Part shown: positions 25,380 through 34,290 of the stretch, one piece after another
Layout: every line of letters starts with the position of its first letter
How positions within the stretch are numbered: position 1 is the first letter of the stretch
Assembly: GCF_050113715.1 (NCBI RefSeq)
Contig: NZ_JBNJQR010000003.1
Span: 62,001 to 126,000 of the forward strand
From: Brevibacillus_H ginsengisoli
Lineage (GTDB): Bacteria > Bacillota > Bacilli > Brevibacillales > Brevibacillaceae
Length of the DNA stretch: 64,000 nt
Direction of reading: 5' to 3'
Program-made: the position numbers and the translations under genes
The notes under the pieces: generated by a model
The model's input: the letters and a program-made list of their open reading frames with translations, nothing else
Told to the model about the DNA's origin: nothing
Database searches by the model: none

Positions 25380-27744
25380 GAGAGGGTACCGATGAGTACT
25401 GCCCCATCTCTTGAATAAAGCGAGAGGCTCTGGTTTTGCGTCCAAACCGTTCGATTGGAACGCCGATGTACAGATTGTGCCTGGCGCGTGTAATGGCGAC
25501 ATACATCAGCCTGCGTTCTTCTTCCAACAGGGTATTGTTGCTTTGCCGAAGCTGATCCAGCGCATACTCATGCGGGAGTACCCCTTCGACGGTATCCACG
25601 ACAAAAACCGTGTCAAACTCAAGCCCTTTGGCCCGGTGAATGCTCATCATCTGGACGCTGCCTGAGTTGGTTCTCTGGTTCCTTTGTTGCTTACGCCATT
25701 CTTGTTCCTGCGTAAGCATAGTCTGTACATAGGTAAGGAAATCCTTGATCGTCACGTGCCGTCTAGCTGCGATCAGCAGTTGTCGCAGGTCATCTGTCGC
25801 ATGCTCATCTTCTTGACCGGCGCGTTCTTTTGCCCGTTTCTTCACATAATCTCGCAGCTTCAACTCTTCATAAATCGCTTCCAACGCTTGAGCAGGGGTA
25901 CAGCTTCCTAACTGGGAGAGTACCTCTTTTACTTTTTGCAGATGCTTACGCTGGTACGGTTTGAGAGAAGTCAGCTGAGGCAGGATCTCTAGGAGGCTCA
26001 CGTCCTCCAGGATGGCCTGACTGCGTATTTCATTAAACAGGGAAGCGGATACGTACAGGGTCGGCAGAATTTCTTTAATCGCAAGAGCGTCATCCCAATC
26101 GACACTTGTGCGCAAATAACCCAAAGCAAAGCGAACTACCTGCTTCTGATAGAAAGGCTCGTCCTCAAGAGTGAAAGCGACCGGAATCTTCGCCTCACTC
26201 AAGCGCTCCCAGATCGGACGCGTCGATTCGTAGGTGCGAAAAAGAATCGCAAATTGATCCACAGAGGCTCCCAATTCCATTTGATAAAGAATCTCGTCCA
26301 CAATCCGAGAAGCCTGTTCTTCCTCATCTTCCGGGTGGAACAGGATGCTTTCGCCTTCCTCCGGGTGGAAGGACTTCAGTTCTTTTTTCCAGCGTGCCCG
26401 GTTGTTGTTGATCAGGGAGTAGCCCAAACCGACAATCGCCGAGCGTGAGCGGTAGTTAACCTCCAGCGTGATCGAGTGGGCATTCGGATAATCCTTGGTA
26501 AAATTCAGGATGTAAGAAGGATTGCTGCCGCGGAAACCATAGATCGATTGGTCGTCATCCCCGATGACACAGAGATTGTTTTGCGGAGCAGCGAGCAGTT
26601 TTACAGTCTCGTACTGAATCTGATTAATGTCCTGGAACTCGTCGATCATCAGGTATTGAATACGCTCTTGATATAGCGTCCGAACTTTTTCATTGTCACG
26701 CAACAATTCATAGCAGCCCATCAGCATATCGTCAAAATCAAACCAGTGAGCCTTCTGTTTGGCTTCCTCGTAGAGCGGATAGAGGATTTGTGCATTCCGT
26801 TCCTCATCCGTTGAGGCATGGGTCAAGGTGATCGCTTGTGGAGATAGATTCTCATTTTTCCAGCGGCTGATATACCCCAGGGCAGCCTGCAAATCCGATT
26901 CCGAGAGGTGGGCAATTTCAGTAGGATGGAGAATGCCTGTTTCACGGATCATCCGGCACTTCTGCCATTCCTGTTTCAAAAGACGAGAGTTGTCCCAGCG
27001 CTTGGGGTCATGATGGGTAATCATCCGATAAAACAAGCTGTGAAACGTACCGGTGATAAGCTGACTAGCCTGAGTTCGCGTCAAGGTAGCGGCGAGGCGC
27101 TGTTTCATTTCCTCCGCCGCTTTGGTCGTGAATGTAACGACCATAATGGAACGGGGGTCCACTTGCTTGTCGTGAATCAGGTGTGCCGCGCGTGCCGTCA
27201 TGACCTTGGTTTTGCCGCTACCCGCCCCCGCAAGGATCAAGAGAGGACCCTCCGTATGCTGTACCGCTTGACGTTGAAACGGATGCAAGCTGTTGTCACG
27301 CTCTCCTTGAATCGCCTGAATCGCTTGCTTGGGTGCGAGACGGATTCGGTAGCTTTTCGGCTTTGCGACAGGAGGGGGAGTCGAATCACTTTGAATAGAG
27401 CGACCGCGGGGAAGTCGAAATCCCCCTTGCCAGGTCGATTCGTCTTCAGGTTCGTTTACAGTTGAATCGCTTGCGACAGCGACCTCCTGCGAGGAGAGAT
27501 GGCTGCTTTCGTGCTTCAAGACGTATTCAGCGGGAAGCTCGTCCATCTCTTCATAGGGACACATCGTGTTGGTTGTATGTGTGAAGAATGGTTCAAAGCT
27601 AACACCAGCCACCAGTCGAAGAGCATCCTCACACAATGGACACTGAAGCTGGTTATTCGAAGCCAGGACACGCCAGTGAGGAATGTTGGTGTATGTATCT
27701 GAATGAAGTTGTATCATCTTGTCCGTATGTCTTGCGAATTTCAC
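25372..27744 (-). CDS. UvrD/PcrA-type superfamily 1 helicase with zinc-ribbon-like N-terminal extension
   Basis: A 790-residue DNA helicase. The SF1 motifs are complete: LAGAGSGKT (about 172-180), IDEFQDINQIQ, GDDDQSIYGFRG, LEVNYRSR, MSIHRAKGLEFDTVF and EERRLMYVAITRAR. Before the helicase there is a region of about 140 residues with CPLC (35-38) followed by HTTNTMCPY, which recalls the N-terminal segment of CoiA-like or YjcD-like proteins, then a disordered linker. GTG 27744 is preferred, with GGGGTGA 7 bases upstream. A small hairpin CCAAACGG/CCGTTTGG sits in the gap upstream at 27776-27797. It probably acts in repair or recombination. Confidence 0.82.
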   Translation of the reverse strand: MKFARHTDKMIQLHSDTYTNIPHWRVLASNNQLQCPLCEDALRLVAGVSFEPFFTHTTNTMCPYEEMDELPAEYVLKHESSHLSSQEVAVASDSTVNEPEDESTWQGGFRLPRGRSIQSDSTPPPVAKPKSYRIRLAPKQAIQAIQGERDNSLHPFQRQAVQHTEGPLLILAGAGSGKTKVMTARAAHLIHDKQVDPRSIMVVTFTTKAAEEMKQRLAATLTRTQASQLITGTFHSLFYRMITHHDPKRWDNSRLLKQEWQKCRMIRETGILHPTEIAHLSESDLQAALGYISRWKNENLSPQAITLTHASTDEERNAQILYPLYEEAKQKAHWFDFDDMLMGCYELLRDNEKVRTLYQERIQYLMIDEFQDINQIQYETVKLLAAPQNNLCVIGDDDQSIYGFRGSNPSYILNFTKDYPNAHSITLEVNYRSRSAIVGLGYSLINNNRARWKKELKSFHPEEGESILFHPEDEEEQASRIVDEILYQMELGASVDQFAILFRTYESTRPIWERLSEAKIPVAFTLEDEPFYQKQVVRFALGYLRTSVDWDDALAIKEILPTLYVSASLFNEIRSQAILEDVSLLEILPQLTSLKPYQRKHLQKVKEVLSQLGSCTPAQALEAIYEELKLRDYVKKRAKERAGQEDEHATDDLRQLLIAARRHVTIKDFLTYVQTMLTQEQEWRKQQRNQRTNSGSVQMMSIHRAKGLEFDTVFVVDTVEGVLPHEYALDQLRQSNNTLLEEERRLMYVAITRARHNLYIGVPIERFGRKTRASRFIQEMGQYSSVPSLS

Positions 27745-27829
27745 GAAGTGTTCACCCCATCTACTGGTTGTCAAACCAAACGGACGTGACCGTTTGGTGG
27801 AGGGTTAGCCATCTCAAGGATTTTTAGCC

Positions 27830-27866
27830 GAAAAAGAAGTGTCCCTCGATTAGATCAGGGACACTT
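27830..27866 (-). terminator. Intrinsic terminator
   Basis: On the minus strand AAGTGTCCCT and AGGGACACTT pair and are followed by CTTTTT, ending the CNNM gene at 27876. Confidence 0.8.
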
Positions 27867-27875
27867 GAGTAGTTT

Positions 27876-29249
27876 TTACTGGGCTTGCATCAACACATCA
27901 TCATCTTCATGACGTGATTCCGTTGTATTATCTTCTATCATCTTAATACTAACACGTGTGATGCGGTGTGTATCAAATTCGGTGATGGTAAACAAATAGT
28001 TTTCGTATTGGACTGACTGGCCTTTGGCTACCTTTTCATTCAGTTGGCTGTAGAGCCATCCGCCGATCGTGTCTACATCATCTGAGAGAATCTCCACTTG
28101 AAGGTAGTCATTTAATTCAGTGAGCAAAGTTTTCCCAGCAACAGACAAGACGTTGTTGCTGCTTTCAATCTCAGGGCGTTCATTCTCGTCAAACTCGTCT
28201 TGAATATCTCCGACGATCTCTTCCAGAATATCCTCCATGGTCAGAATACCAGCCGTACCACCGTACTCGTCGATGACAATGGCCATCTGCGAGCGGCGCT
28301 TCTGCATCAAACGAAGAACGTGGCTGATTTCCATGGACTCGGGAACGGTCAAGACGGGGCGAATCATATGTTTAATGTCAGCTTCACCCTTGGTTAAAGC
28401 TGTCAGATAAAAGTCAGATGCGTGTACAAAGCCGATGATGCGGTCTTTGTCTTCATGCGCGACAGGGAAACGTGAATGGCGTGACTCCCGAATGATGTCC
28501 AGGTTCTCCTGGAAGGAGTTGTCGTCATAGAGACAAATCACATCGATACGCGGGATCATGATTTCACGAGCCAAACGCTCCGAGAAATCAAACACATTGT
28601 CCACCAACGCCATCTCGTTCTGGTCAATATGGCCGCTCTTGGCGCTTTCGTTTACAAGAATGCGAATTTCTTCTTCCGTGTGAGCCGAATCCGACTCAGA
28701 GACAGGTTCAACACCTAAACGCTTTACGAAGAAATTAGCCGCACCGTTCAAGAGCCAGATGGCCGGATAGCTGATTTTATAGAAAAACACAAGCGGCCCT
28801 GCCACCCATAATGAGACGGACTCCGCCTTTTGAATCGCGAGTGACTTCGGAGCCAATTCCCCTAACACGATGTGTAAAAAGGTGATGACACAAAAAGCCA
28901 AGAAAAGAGAAATGGTTGTTACGACTGAAGGGGGCAACTCAAAATTACCAAGTAAAGGTTTGACAATTTTCTCGGCAATTGCTGGCTCACCAACCCAACC
29001 TAATCCAAGTGATGCGAGTGTAATTCCCAACTGACATGCTGACAGGTATGCATCCAGCTTTTGGGTAACGTTTTGCGTAAATTGCGCGTTGGTATTGCCT
29101 TCGCTCACAAGTTGAGTTAAGCGGGACTGGCGGACTTTCACCAGTGAAAATTCTGCTGCGACAAAAAATCCATTGAGTAATACAAGGAAGAAGATCAGCA
29201 GCAGATCAAGAAATGCCCCTATCGGAATACTATCCAAGTAGCTCTCCAT
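27876..29249 (-). CDS. CNNM/CorC (HlyC) family transporter with CBS pair, second copy
   Basis: A 457-residue paralogue of the protein at 10580-11914 with the same order: CNNM membrane domain (LNGFFVAAEFSLVKVRQSR; SACQLGITLASLGLGWVGEP), two CBS motifs and a C-terminal CorC domain. It probably moves Mg2+ or another divalent ion. The start is uncertain: the ATG at 29249 has its AAAGG only 0-1 base away, while a TTG at 29237 has GGAG at 6 bases. Unlike the first copy, its upstream region shows no terminator hairpin. The 370 bases up to 29620 hold no gene that I can support. Confidence 0.85.
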   Translation of the reverse strand: MESYLDSIPIGAFLDLLLIFFLVLLNGFFVAAEFSLVKVRQSRLTQLVSEGNTNAQFTQNVTQKLDAYLSACQLGITLASLGLGWVGEPAIAEKIVKPLLGNFELPPSVVTTISLFLAFCVITFLHIVLGELAPKSLAIQKAESVSLWVAGPLVFFYKISYPAIWLLNGAANFFVKRLGVEPVSESDSAHTEEEIRILVNESAKSGHIDQNEMALVDNVFDFSERLAREIMIPRIDVICLYDDNSFQENLDIIRESRHSRFPVAHEDKDRIIGFVHASDFYLTALTKGEADIKHMIRPVLTVPESMEISHVLRLMQKRRSQMAIVIDEYGGTAGILTMEDILEEIVGDIQDEFDENERPEIESSNNVLSVAGKTLLTELNDYLQVEILSDDVDTIGGWLYSQLNEKVAKGQSVQYENYLFTITEFDTHRITRVSIKMIEDNTTESRHEDDDVLMQAQ

Positions 29250-29619
29250 CCTTTACGTTAGCGAAAGGAGGAGAATTCACCTCCACATTTACAAGTATGA
29301 TTTACTTTTCATTTTACGAGCCAAATTGAGAAACATTCTTACCTGTCTTCCTTTTTACATACAAATAGTATATCAGTTTTGTTTCAATTGATCAAAACAG
29401 TGTGAATTACAGAGACAGTTTATTACAATTCCTGAGAGCTTATCGGGATCAATTTTGACGGTTTTTCCTTCGAATGCTTTGATTCTTGGTGTTTTTCTCC
29501 GTGTAGGTCGTTTCACATGCGAAATGGTAAGAGAAAAACTTTAGTCGCGGCTAATTTTTATGGTAAAATGATCCAATTCAATCGTGTGAATAATAATGAA
29601 AAGTTGAGGGAGGATCAAG

Positions 29620-30522
29620 ATGAGCAATAGGCCGACGATGATTACAGAGCGCGTTGGATATTTCCCGGGAAGTGTTAATATCGGAATAGTGATTGGGGAA
29701 ACGGGAGCGATTCTGATCGATTCAGGACTCGACAGTCAAACCGCCAAAAAAATCAAAAAAGGGCTGGACGCCATAGCCCAGCCGTTGCGCGCGATTGTGC
29801 AGACTCATTCACATGCGGATCATTTTGGCGGAAATGCTTATTTGCTATCCATGTATCCAGAGGCTATTTGTTATGCGCCGCCTTTGGAAGAAGCAGTGAT
29901 TCGCAACCCCATTCTGGAACCGATCTATTTAGGGATGGGAGCTGCTGTTCTTCCAGAGCTGAACAACAAGTTTCTATGTGCGGAAGCTTCACGGGTAGAC
30001 GTGATTTTGCCTGAAGAGGGAGAAGTTAAGATCGATGACAGAGCCTTCACCATCCTGGCGCTCCCTGGGCACAGCTGGAAGCAAATTGGCGTGGTTATAG
30101 AGGATGTATGCTTTGCTGCGGATAGCTATTTTGGTCAGGAGACGTTGCGAAAGCATAAAATTCCGTTTCTTATCGATGTTCATGAGACAATTGTCAGCCT
30201 GGAAAAATTAAAACAAACCAGCTATCAGGGGTATTTGCCAGGGCATGGCGCTTATGAGACAGCGGTTGAGGATACGTTGAACGACAATATCCGCTGCCAC
30301 CTTGACCTGATGAAGAGGATTGAGCAGTTATTTACATCTCAAGCGCTAACGCTGGAACAGGGCTTAGCCAATCTCTGTGATGATTTGGACGTTCCAATCG
30401 ATAACCTGAGTAAATTCGTCTTGTTTCGTACCGCATTCATGGGATATCTTGTCGGGCTAGTGAAGGAAGAGAGGATTACGTATCGATTCGAAGGAAATCA
30501 GTTGCTTTGGGGCAAGTTTTGA
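29620..30522 (+). CDS. Metallo-beta-lactamase-fold hydrolase
   Basis: A 300-residue protein with the metal motif QTHSHADHFGGN (about residues 63-74), a second His in LPGHSWKQ, and an Asp in FAADSYFG. The C-terminal third is helical and could be a substrate or DNA-binding-like add-on. GAGGGAGG precedes the ATG. It does not carry the YtnP or glyoxalase II signatures; the substrate is unknown. The 3' end overlaps the convergent gene by 25 bases. Confidence 0.75.
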   Translation: MSNRPTMITERVGYFPGSVNIGIVIGETGAILIDSGLDSQTAKKIKKGLDAIAQPLRAIVQTHSHADHFGGNAYLLSMYPEAICYAPPLEEAVIRNPILEPIYLGMGAAVLPELNNKFLCAEASRVDVILPEEGEVKIDDRAFTILALPGHSWKQIGVVIEDVCFAADSYFGQETLRKHKIPFLIDVHETIVSLEKLKQTSYQGYLPGHGAYETAVEDTLNDNIRCHLDLMKRIEQLFTSQALTLEQGLANLCDDLDVPIDNLSKFVLFRTAFMGYLVGLVKEERITYRFEGNQLLWGKF

Positions 30523-30896
30523 GAATCGCTGTCGGAAGGATTGGGAGAAGGAGCAACGAGATAATCAGCGATCTCGGCCAGCTTGTGTTCAGCCGCATGG
30601 CGAATCGCTTGGGGAATCATGAAGTCGCCTGAGGAGTCTTCCAGTAAGAATTTTGATTCGAGGTAAGGCTTGCCGATTTTCACGGACAATTCGCCTTTTC
30701 CGGAAAAGCTATGCGTGGAAAGACTGGTGGGTATCCGCAGAAAATAAGAAGTGCTGGTAGCCGAGTCATAAATCACAACATCATAGAGAGGAGTATCCTC
30801 GTGTCCCATCCGGCGAAAACCTTGCTGCCGCAGCATTTTGTCGACGAATGACAGAGGTTGAATGACACCAGTGAGGGTTTTTACTCTCAGTTGCAT
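30498..30896 (-). CDS. Hypothetical protein (YugN-like?)
   Basis: A 132-residue soluble protein. AAGGAGG lies about 9 bases before the ATG, which is a strong start. The central part looks like a small beta-rich domain and the last 18 residues are Ser/Pro/Asn-rich and probably disordered. A distant likeness to YugN-type proteins is possible but I am not sure. It overlaps the convergent MBL-fold gene. Confidence 0.55.
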   Translation of the reverse strand: MQLRVKTLTGVIQPLSFVDKMLRQQGFRRMGHEDTPLYDVVIYDSATSTSYFLRIPTSLSTHSFSGKGELSVKIGKPYLESKFLLEDSSGDFMIPQAIRHAAEHKLAEIADYLVAPSPNPSDSDSQNLPQSN

Positions 30897-30988
30897 ATTC
30901 CAAGTCCTCCTTGCTATTGTGTTGTTAGCGTTTCCCCCTTACTATATGAGATGAAAATTCCTTTATGATTACAATTCGGAGGTATGCC

Positions 30989-31855
30989 ATGACATTGGAA
31001 CTTCGCGCCGATTTACATAGCCATACACAAGCTTCAGACGGCACCTGTACGCCATCTGAGAACGTCAGAATCGCAAGTGAACAAGGCCTGCATACAATCG
31101 CGATCACTGACCATGATACAGTGGCTGGAATCCAGGAAGCACTGAAAGCTTCAAAAGAATACGGAGTACAAGTGATTCCGGGTGTAGAAATCAGCTCGGT
31201 TGGTATCGGACAGGATATTCACGTCCTCGGCTATTTTATTCCATTCGAAGATGAAGCTTTCCTAGAGGAGCTATCCCGTCTTCGCGACACTCGTCACGAG
31301 CGCAACAAGCTGATGATCGCCAAGCTCAATGAACTGGGCATCAACATTACGCTGGAAAAAGTGTACCAACGCAAAGAAGGCACAGATAAAAACATTGGTC
31401 GCCCTCACATTGCCGAAGAGCTGATGGAGATGGGGATTGTGGGAAGCATGGAAGAGGCTTTTGAGAAATATCTGGGCAAGGGCGGACTCGCCTACATCAA
31501 CCCGCCTCGCATCTCGCCGCAGGAAGCCATTCGCCTGATCCGCAAATCCGGTGGAGTAGCGGTACTGGCCCACCCTGGGCTGTATGACAACAATGATTAT
31601 GTGGAAGAACTCATCGTCTGCGGATTAGATGGAATTGAAGTCTGGCACCCGGACAATTCAGAAGAAAATCGCCAGCATTATATGCGTTTGGCGGAAGAGT
31701 ACGGTCTGGTGATGACTGGCGGATCAGATTTTCACGGCTGGCGGGGAGAAGAGCCCTTCCACGCCATGCTAGGTTCCTCCACGACATCTGTAAAAGCGGT
31801 AGAACAGCTGCAAAAGCTGGCCGCAAAGCGTCAAGATCAATTGGCAGGGAAATAA
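30989..31855 (+). CDS. PHP-domain phosphoesterase (nucleoside 3',5'-bisphosphate phosphatase/RNase AM type)
   Basis: A 288-residue PHP-family metallo-phosphoesterase. Metal ligands appear in ADLHSHTQASDG (N terminus), ITDHDTVAG, IPGVEIS, LAHPG and GSDFHGW. This set matches the YciV-type 5'-3' exoribonuclease/bisphosphate phosphatase group. ATG 30989 has GGAGGT at a good distance; the frame is open to 30965. It ends just before a strong terminator. Confidence 0.82.
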   Translation: MTLELRADLHSHTQASDGTCTPSENVRIASEQGLHTIAITDHDTVAGIQEALKASKEYGVQVIPGVEISSVGIGQDIHVLGYFIPFEDEAFLEELSRLRDTRHERNKLMIAKLNELGINITLEKVYQRKEGTDKNIGRPHIAEELMEMGIVGSMEEAFEKYLGKGGLAYINPPRISPQEAIRLIRKSGGVAVLAHPGLYDNNDYVEELIVCGLDGIEVWHPDNSEENRQHYMRLAEEYGLVMTGGSDFHGWRGEEPFHAMLGSSTTSVKAVEQLQKLAAKRQDQLAGK

Positions 31856-31856
31856 G

Positions 31857-31892
31857 AAAAGAGGTGACTCCTGTGCGGGGTCACCTCTTCGT
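31857..31892. terminator. Bidirectional-type terminator
   Basis: AAGAGGTGACTCC pairs with GGGGTCACCTCTT between two convergent genes. The T tail is short on the plus strand, and T-rich (TTTTCTTATT) on the minus strand. Confidence 0.7.
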
Positions 31893-31895
31893 TTG

Positions 31896-32348
31896 TTAAA
31901 GTGTTTTTTCCATCGCAATATGATCAATACCGGCTTCGTCAAAAACCTCGCCAACCGGTTCATACCCGAGCTTTTCATAGAATCGTTGGGCATGGCATTG
32001 AGCGTTCAGCTTTAGTTTGGAGAAGCCCTGACGACTCGCTTCTTCCTCAATTTTTTTCATCAGCTGCGCTCCTAGGCCTGTCCCCCGTTGTGTTTTCATC
32101 ACGGCAACCCGTTCTACTTTTCCAACGCCGTCAGTATAGGTGCGGATGCGGCCAGCGCCTACAGGAACTTCCCTATCATATGCGACGAAATGGGTCGTGG
32201 GGGCGTTGGATTCGTCATGCTCGTCTATTTCTAGGTCTTCCGGTACCTCTTGCTCCTCAATAAATACGAATCTTCTAACATCTAACGCGTCTTGTCTCTC
32301 TTGTTCGGTTGAAACGATGCGAATATCAAAGCTACTGCTCAACAGCAT
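31896..32348 (-). CDS. GNAT-family N-acetyltransferase
   Basis: A 150-residue acetyltransferase of the YjcF/ElaA-like group. The acetyl-CoA loop is VMKTQRGTGLGAQLM (about 84-98), and the terminal AQCHAQRFYEKLGYEPVGE is a typical GNAT beta-strand 6/7 region. ATG 32348 is chosen because GGAAAGGAA lies 5-8 bases upstream; the frame opens at 32363. The substrate is unknown. It is adjacent to yjcG, as in Bacillus where yjcF and yjcG are neighbours. Confidence 0.85.
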   Translation of the reverse strand: MLLSSSFDIRIVSTEQERQDALDVRRFVFIEEQEVPEDLEIDEHDESNAPTTHFVAYDREVPVGAGRIRTYTDGVGKVERVAVMKTQRGTGLGAQLMKKIEEEASRQGFSKLKLNAQCHAQRFYEKLGYEPVGEVFDEAGIDHIAMEKTL

Positions 32349-32398
32349 TTCATTCCTTTCCATGTAAGATCAATGGTTTAGATCTATGACTTTAATAG

Positions 32399-32429
32399 AG
32401 AACAGATCCTTCCAGGGAGGAAGGATCTG
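32399..32429 (-). terminator. Hairpin after yjcG, possible terminator
   Basis: CAGATCCTTCC pairs with GGAAGGATCTG. On the minus strand it is followed by a T-rich but imperfect tail. Confidence 0.5.
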
Positions 32430-32445
32430 AGAAATTACAGATAGG

Positions 32446-32958
32446 TTAGCCCTTCAGGTTAAAGGATTGTACAACCTTCCACGTCTTATCTTCTTCTTCA
32501 GAGATCAGTTGGAAGGAATCAATCTCGGAATCAAGATCAAACTTCATCATTCTTAATTGACCAGCAACGTCCTTGCATTCGTCATCCGTCAGGTTACGAC
32601 CAATGGTTACATGAGGAACGAAGGCAAAAGATTGCGCTCGCAGACCAAGATACTCTACCAACGTGAGATGCAATTTTTCAAATGGCTCTTTGTTTTGGAC
32701 CGCCAAATAAAGCGTGTTGCTTGTTGGATGGAACGTAGACACGCGGTGAAACTTAACGGTAAAGGCATCCGTAGACTCGGCCGCTTGCTGTATATTCTGA
32801 ACAAGCCCAGGCACTTTTTCTTCATCTAATTCAAAGGTGTCAACCAACCGAATGAACGGTGAAATCAGTGCGAAATGAGAATCGTAACGCTTGCGGTAGG
32901 AATTAGCCACTTCCTGAACTTCATTGGAAGGAAAAATGACGAGACTGTATTTTTTCAT
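32446..32958 (-). CDS. yjcG: YjcG-like 2H phosphoesterase family protein with a degenerate first motif
   Basis: A 170-residue protein whose start (MKKYSLVIFPSNEVQEVANSY) and length match Bacillus YjcG. The second HxTx motif is intact (VPHVTIGR, about residues 115-122). The first, expected as PPHLTL near residue 34, reads SPFIRLVD: the catalytic His is Phe and the Thr is Arg. It may therefore be catalytically dead or act as an RNA-binding protein. Upstream lies AAAGGAGGGG. Confidence 0.8.
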   Translation of the reverse strand: MKKYSLVIFPSNEVQEVANSYRKRYDSHFALISPFIRLVDTFELDEEKVPGLVQNIQQAAESTDAFTVKFHRVSTFHPTSNTLYLAVQNKEPFEKLHLTLVEYLGLRAQSFAFVPHVTIGRNLTDDECKDVAGQLRMMKFDLDSEIDSFQLISEEEDKTWKVVQSFNLKG

Positions 32959-33104
32959 ACTGGAACCCCTCCTTTAATTTTCACTTCTGCTGATCATAAC
33001 ATCCAGCTTCTATATTACCAGAAGATTCGCCTTTTGTGTAATCTTACACCCTCCCGTATATCTGTATGCACTTTTAGCAAGACTGAAAACGGGAGGTGAT
33101 TTCT

Positions 33105-33254
33105 CTGAATACAGCTTGGATGATGACGTATATTTTTTTAGGTCTTCTTACCTTGGTTTCATTAACTTTTTTATTGATTTTTTTTGTTCGCCGGACGGAT
33201 ATGGAAGAGTTCTCTGTATCGCAGAACAGAGAGGACAAACAGCCTACAGAATAG
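33105..33254 (+). CDS. Small single-pass membrane protein (49 aa), probable CTG start
   Basis: The frame 33105-33254 encodes 49 residues: a short N terminus, one hydrophobic helix (about residues 9-28, IFLGLLTLVSLTFLLIFFV) and a charged tail after RRTD. GGGAGGTGA lies 8 bases before the CTG at 33105, ideal for initiation there. The first ATG in frame (33120) is about 22 bases from the ribosome site. It sits in the gap between yjcG and the esterase gene, on the opposite strand to both. The function is unknown. Confidence 0.55.
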   Translation: MNTAWMMTYIFLGLLTLVSLTFLLIFFVRRTDMEEFSVSQNREDKQPTE

Positions 33255-33266
33255 GCAGTTGCTCTA

Positions 33267-33998
33267 TTACTTTTTCAAAAAGTGATGCAAGATATGCGGC
33301 AGATTCGCTTGCCAATAACCCCATGTGTGGTCACCCTCGAAGGTTTCATAGCGGAGGGTGATCTTTTTATTATGCAGAATTTCACGCATCTGTTCATTTC
33401 CTTCGACCAAGTCCAGCACTCCTCGAGAGGTTTCCACTTCTCGTTCCTGTGTGCCAATCTCCATATAGACAGAGAGCTGCGGGGAAATCTCCCATTCATT
33501 CACTTTTGCGCAAAGCGAAGAGGAAAACGCGCCAGACTGAGCAGCGACTTGTCCAAAAGTGTGGGGATAAGTAAGCGCCGTAAACAAAGAGACAACCCCG
33601 CCTAACGATTCACCAAGCAAAGTTCTGGCATGCCCCAACGGATGCGTCGAGTAGTGGCGATCGATATAAGAAACCACTTCTTCCGCTAGAAAGCGCTTGT
33701 ACTGGGCATGTTCTTCGCCCTCGGGATGGTAGCGACTTGTCCGTTTTTCTTTCTTCACCGGAATGAATACCGCAATCACATCCTGAGTCTCGCGGGAATG
33801 TGAAAACTGGTCAAGCAAAGATGGCAGGCGCCCCAGCGACAGATAATCGTCCCCATCCTGGATATACACAACCGGATAGGAGTAGAGAGGCGTGTACCGA
33901 TGAGGCGTATAAATCATAATCCGTTCCTCTGTTCCCAGATGACGGCTTGTCAGGATTACTTCTTGAATCGAGCCTTTGGGTATATCTACTGAAACCAC
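33267..33998 (-). CDS. Enterochelin-esterase-like alpha/beta hydrolase
   Basis: A 243-residue alpha/beta hydrolase of the esterase-D/BesA type. The nucleophile elbow is LLGESLGGVVS, the preceding strand gives VVYIQDGDDYLS, and the last His lies in FEGDHTWGYW. GTG 33998 is preferred because GGAGGAGGT lies 7 bases upstream; the frame is open to 34193 but that extra stretch has no ribosome site. Siderophore-ester or similar hydrolysis is typical of the family, but no siderophore genes are nearby. Confidence 0.78.
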   Translation of the reverse strand: MVSVDIPKGSIQEVILTSRHLGTEERIMIYTPHRYTPLYSYPVVYIQDGDDYLSLGRLPSLLDQFSHSRETQDVIAVFIPVKKEKRTSRYHPEGEEHAQYKRFLAEEVVSYIDRHYSTHPLGHARTLLGESLGGVVSLFTALTYPHTFGQVAAQSGAFSSSLCAKVNEWEISPQLSVYMEIGTQEREVETSRGVLDLVEGNEQMREILHNKKITLRYETFEGDHTWGYWQANLPHILHHFLKK

Positions 33999-34290
33999 CA
34001 GCGGTACCTCCTCCAATAGATCAATGTCTTTTTGTGTATTATACCCGAAGCAATAGGAAGGGAGGAAGAGATCGACTCTCTGGGAAGTGCCTGCATAAGA
34101 AGCAACACCTTCTTGTCGATAGACCACCATTCTACAGCTAGACTTCCTTCCCTTTCGGTGAATCAACTCCCATTTACACCCATGCCCGAACAATTGTGTC
34201 TCATTTGGAATTTTGTCGCAATTTAGCTAATGTATGATACTATATAGAAACATGACTTCACTTTTCAGCGTGGAAGGAGTTGTCTCACTT

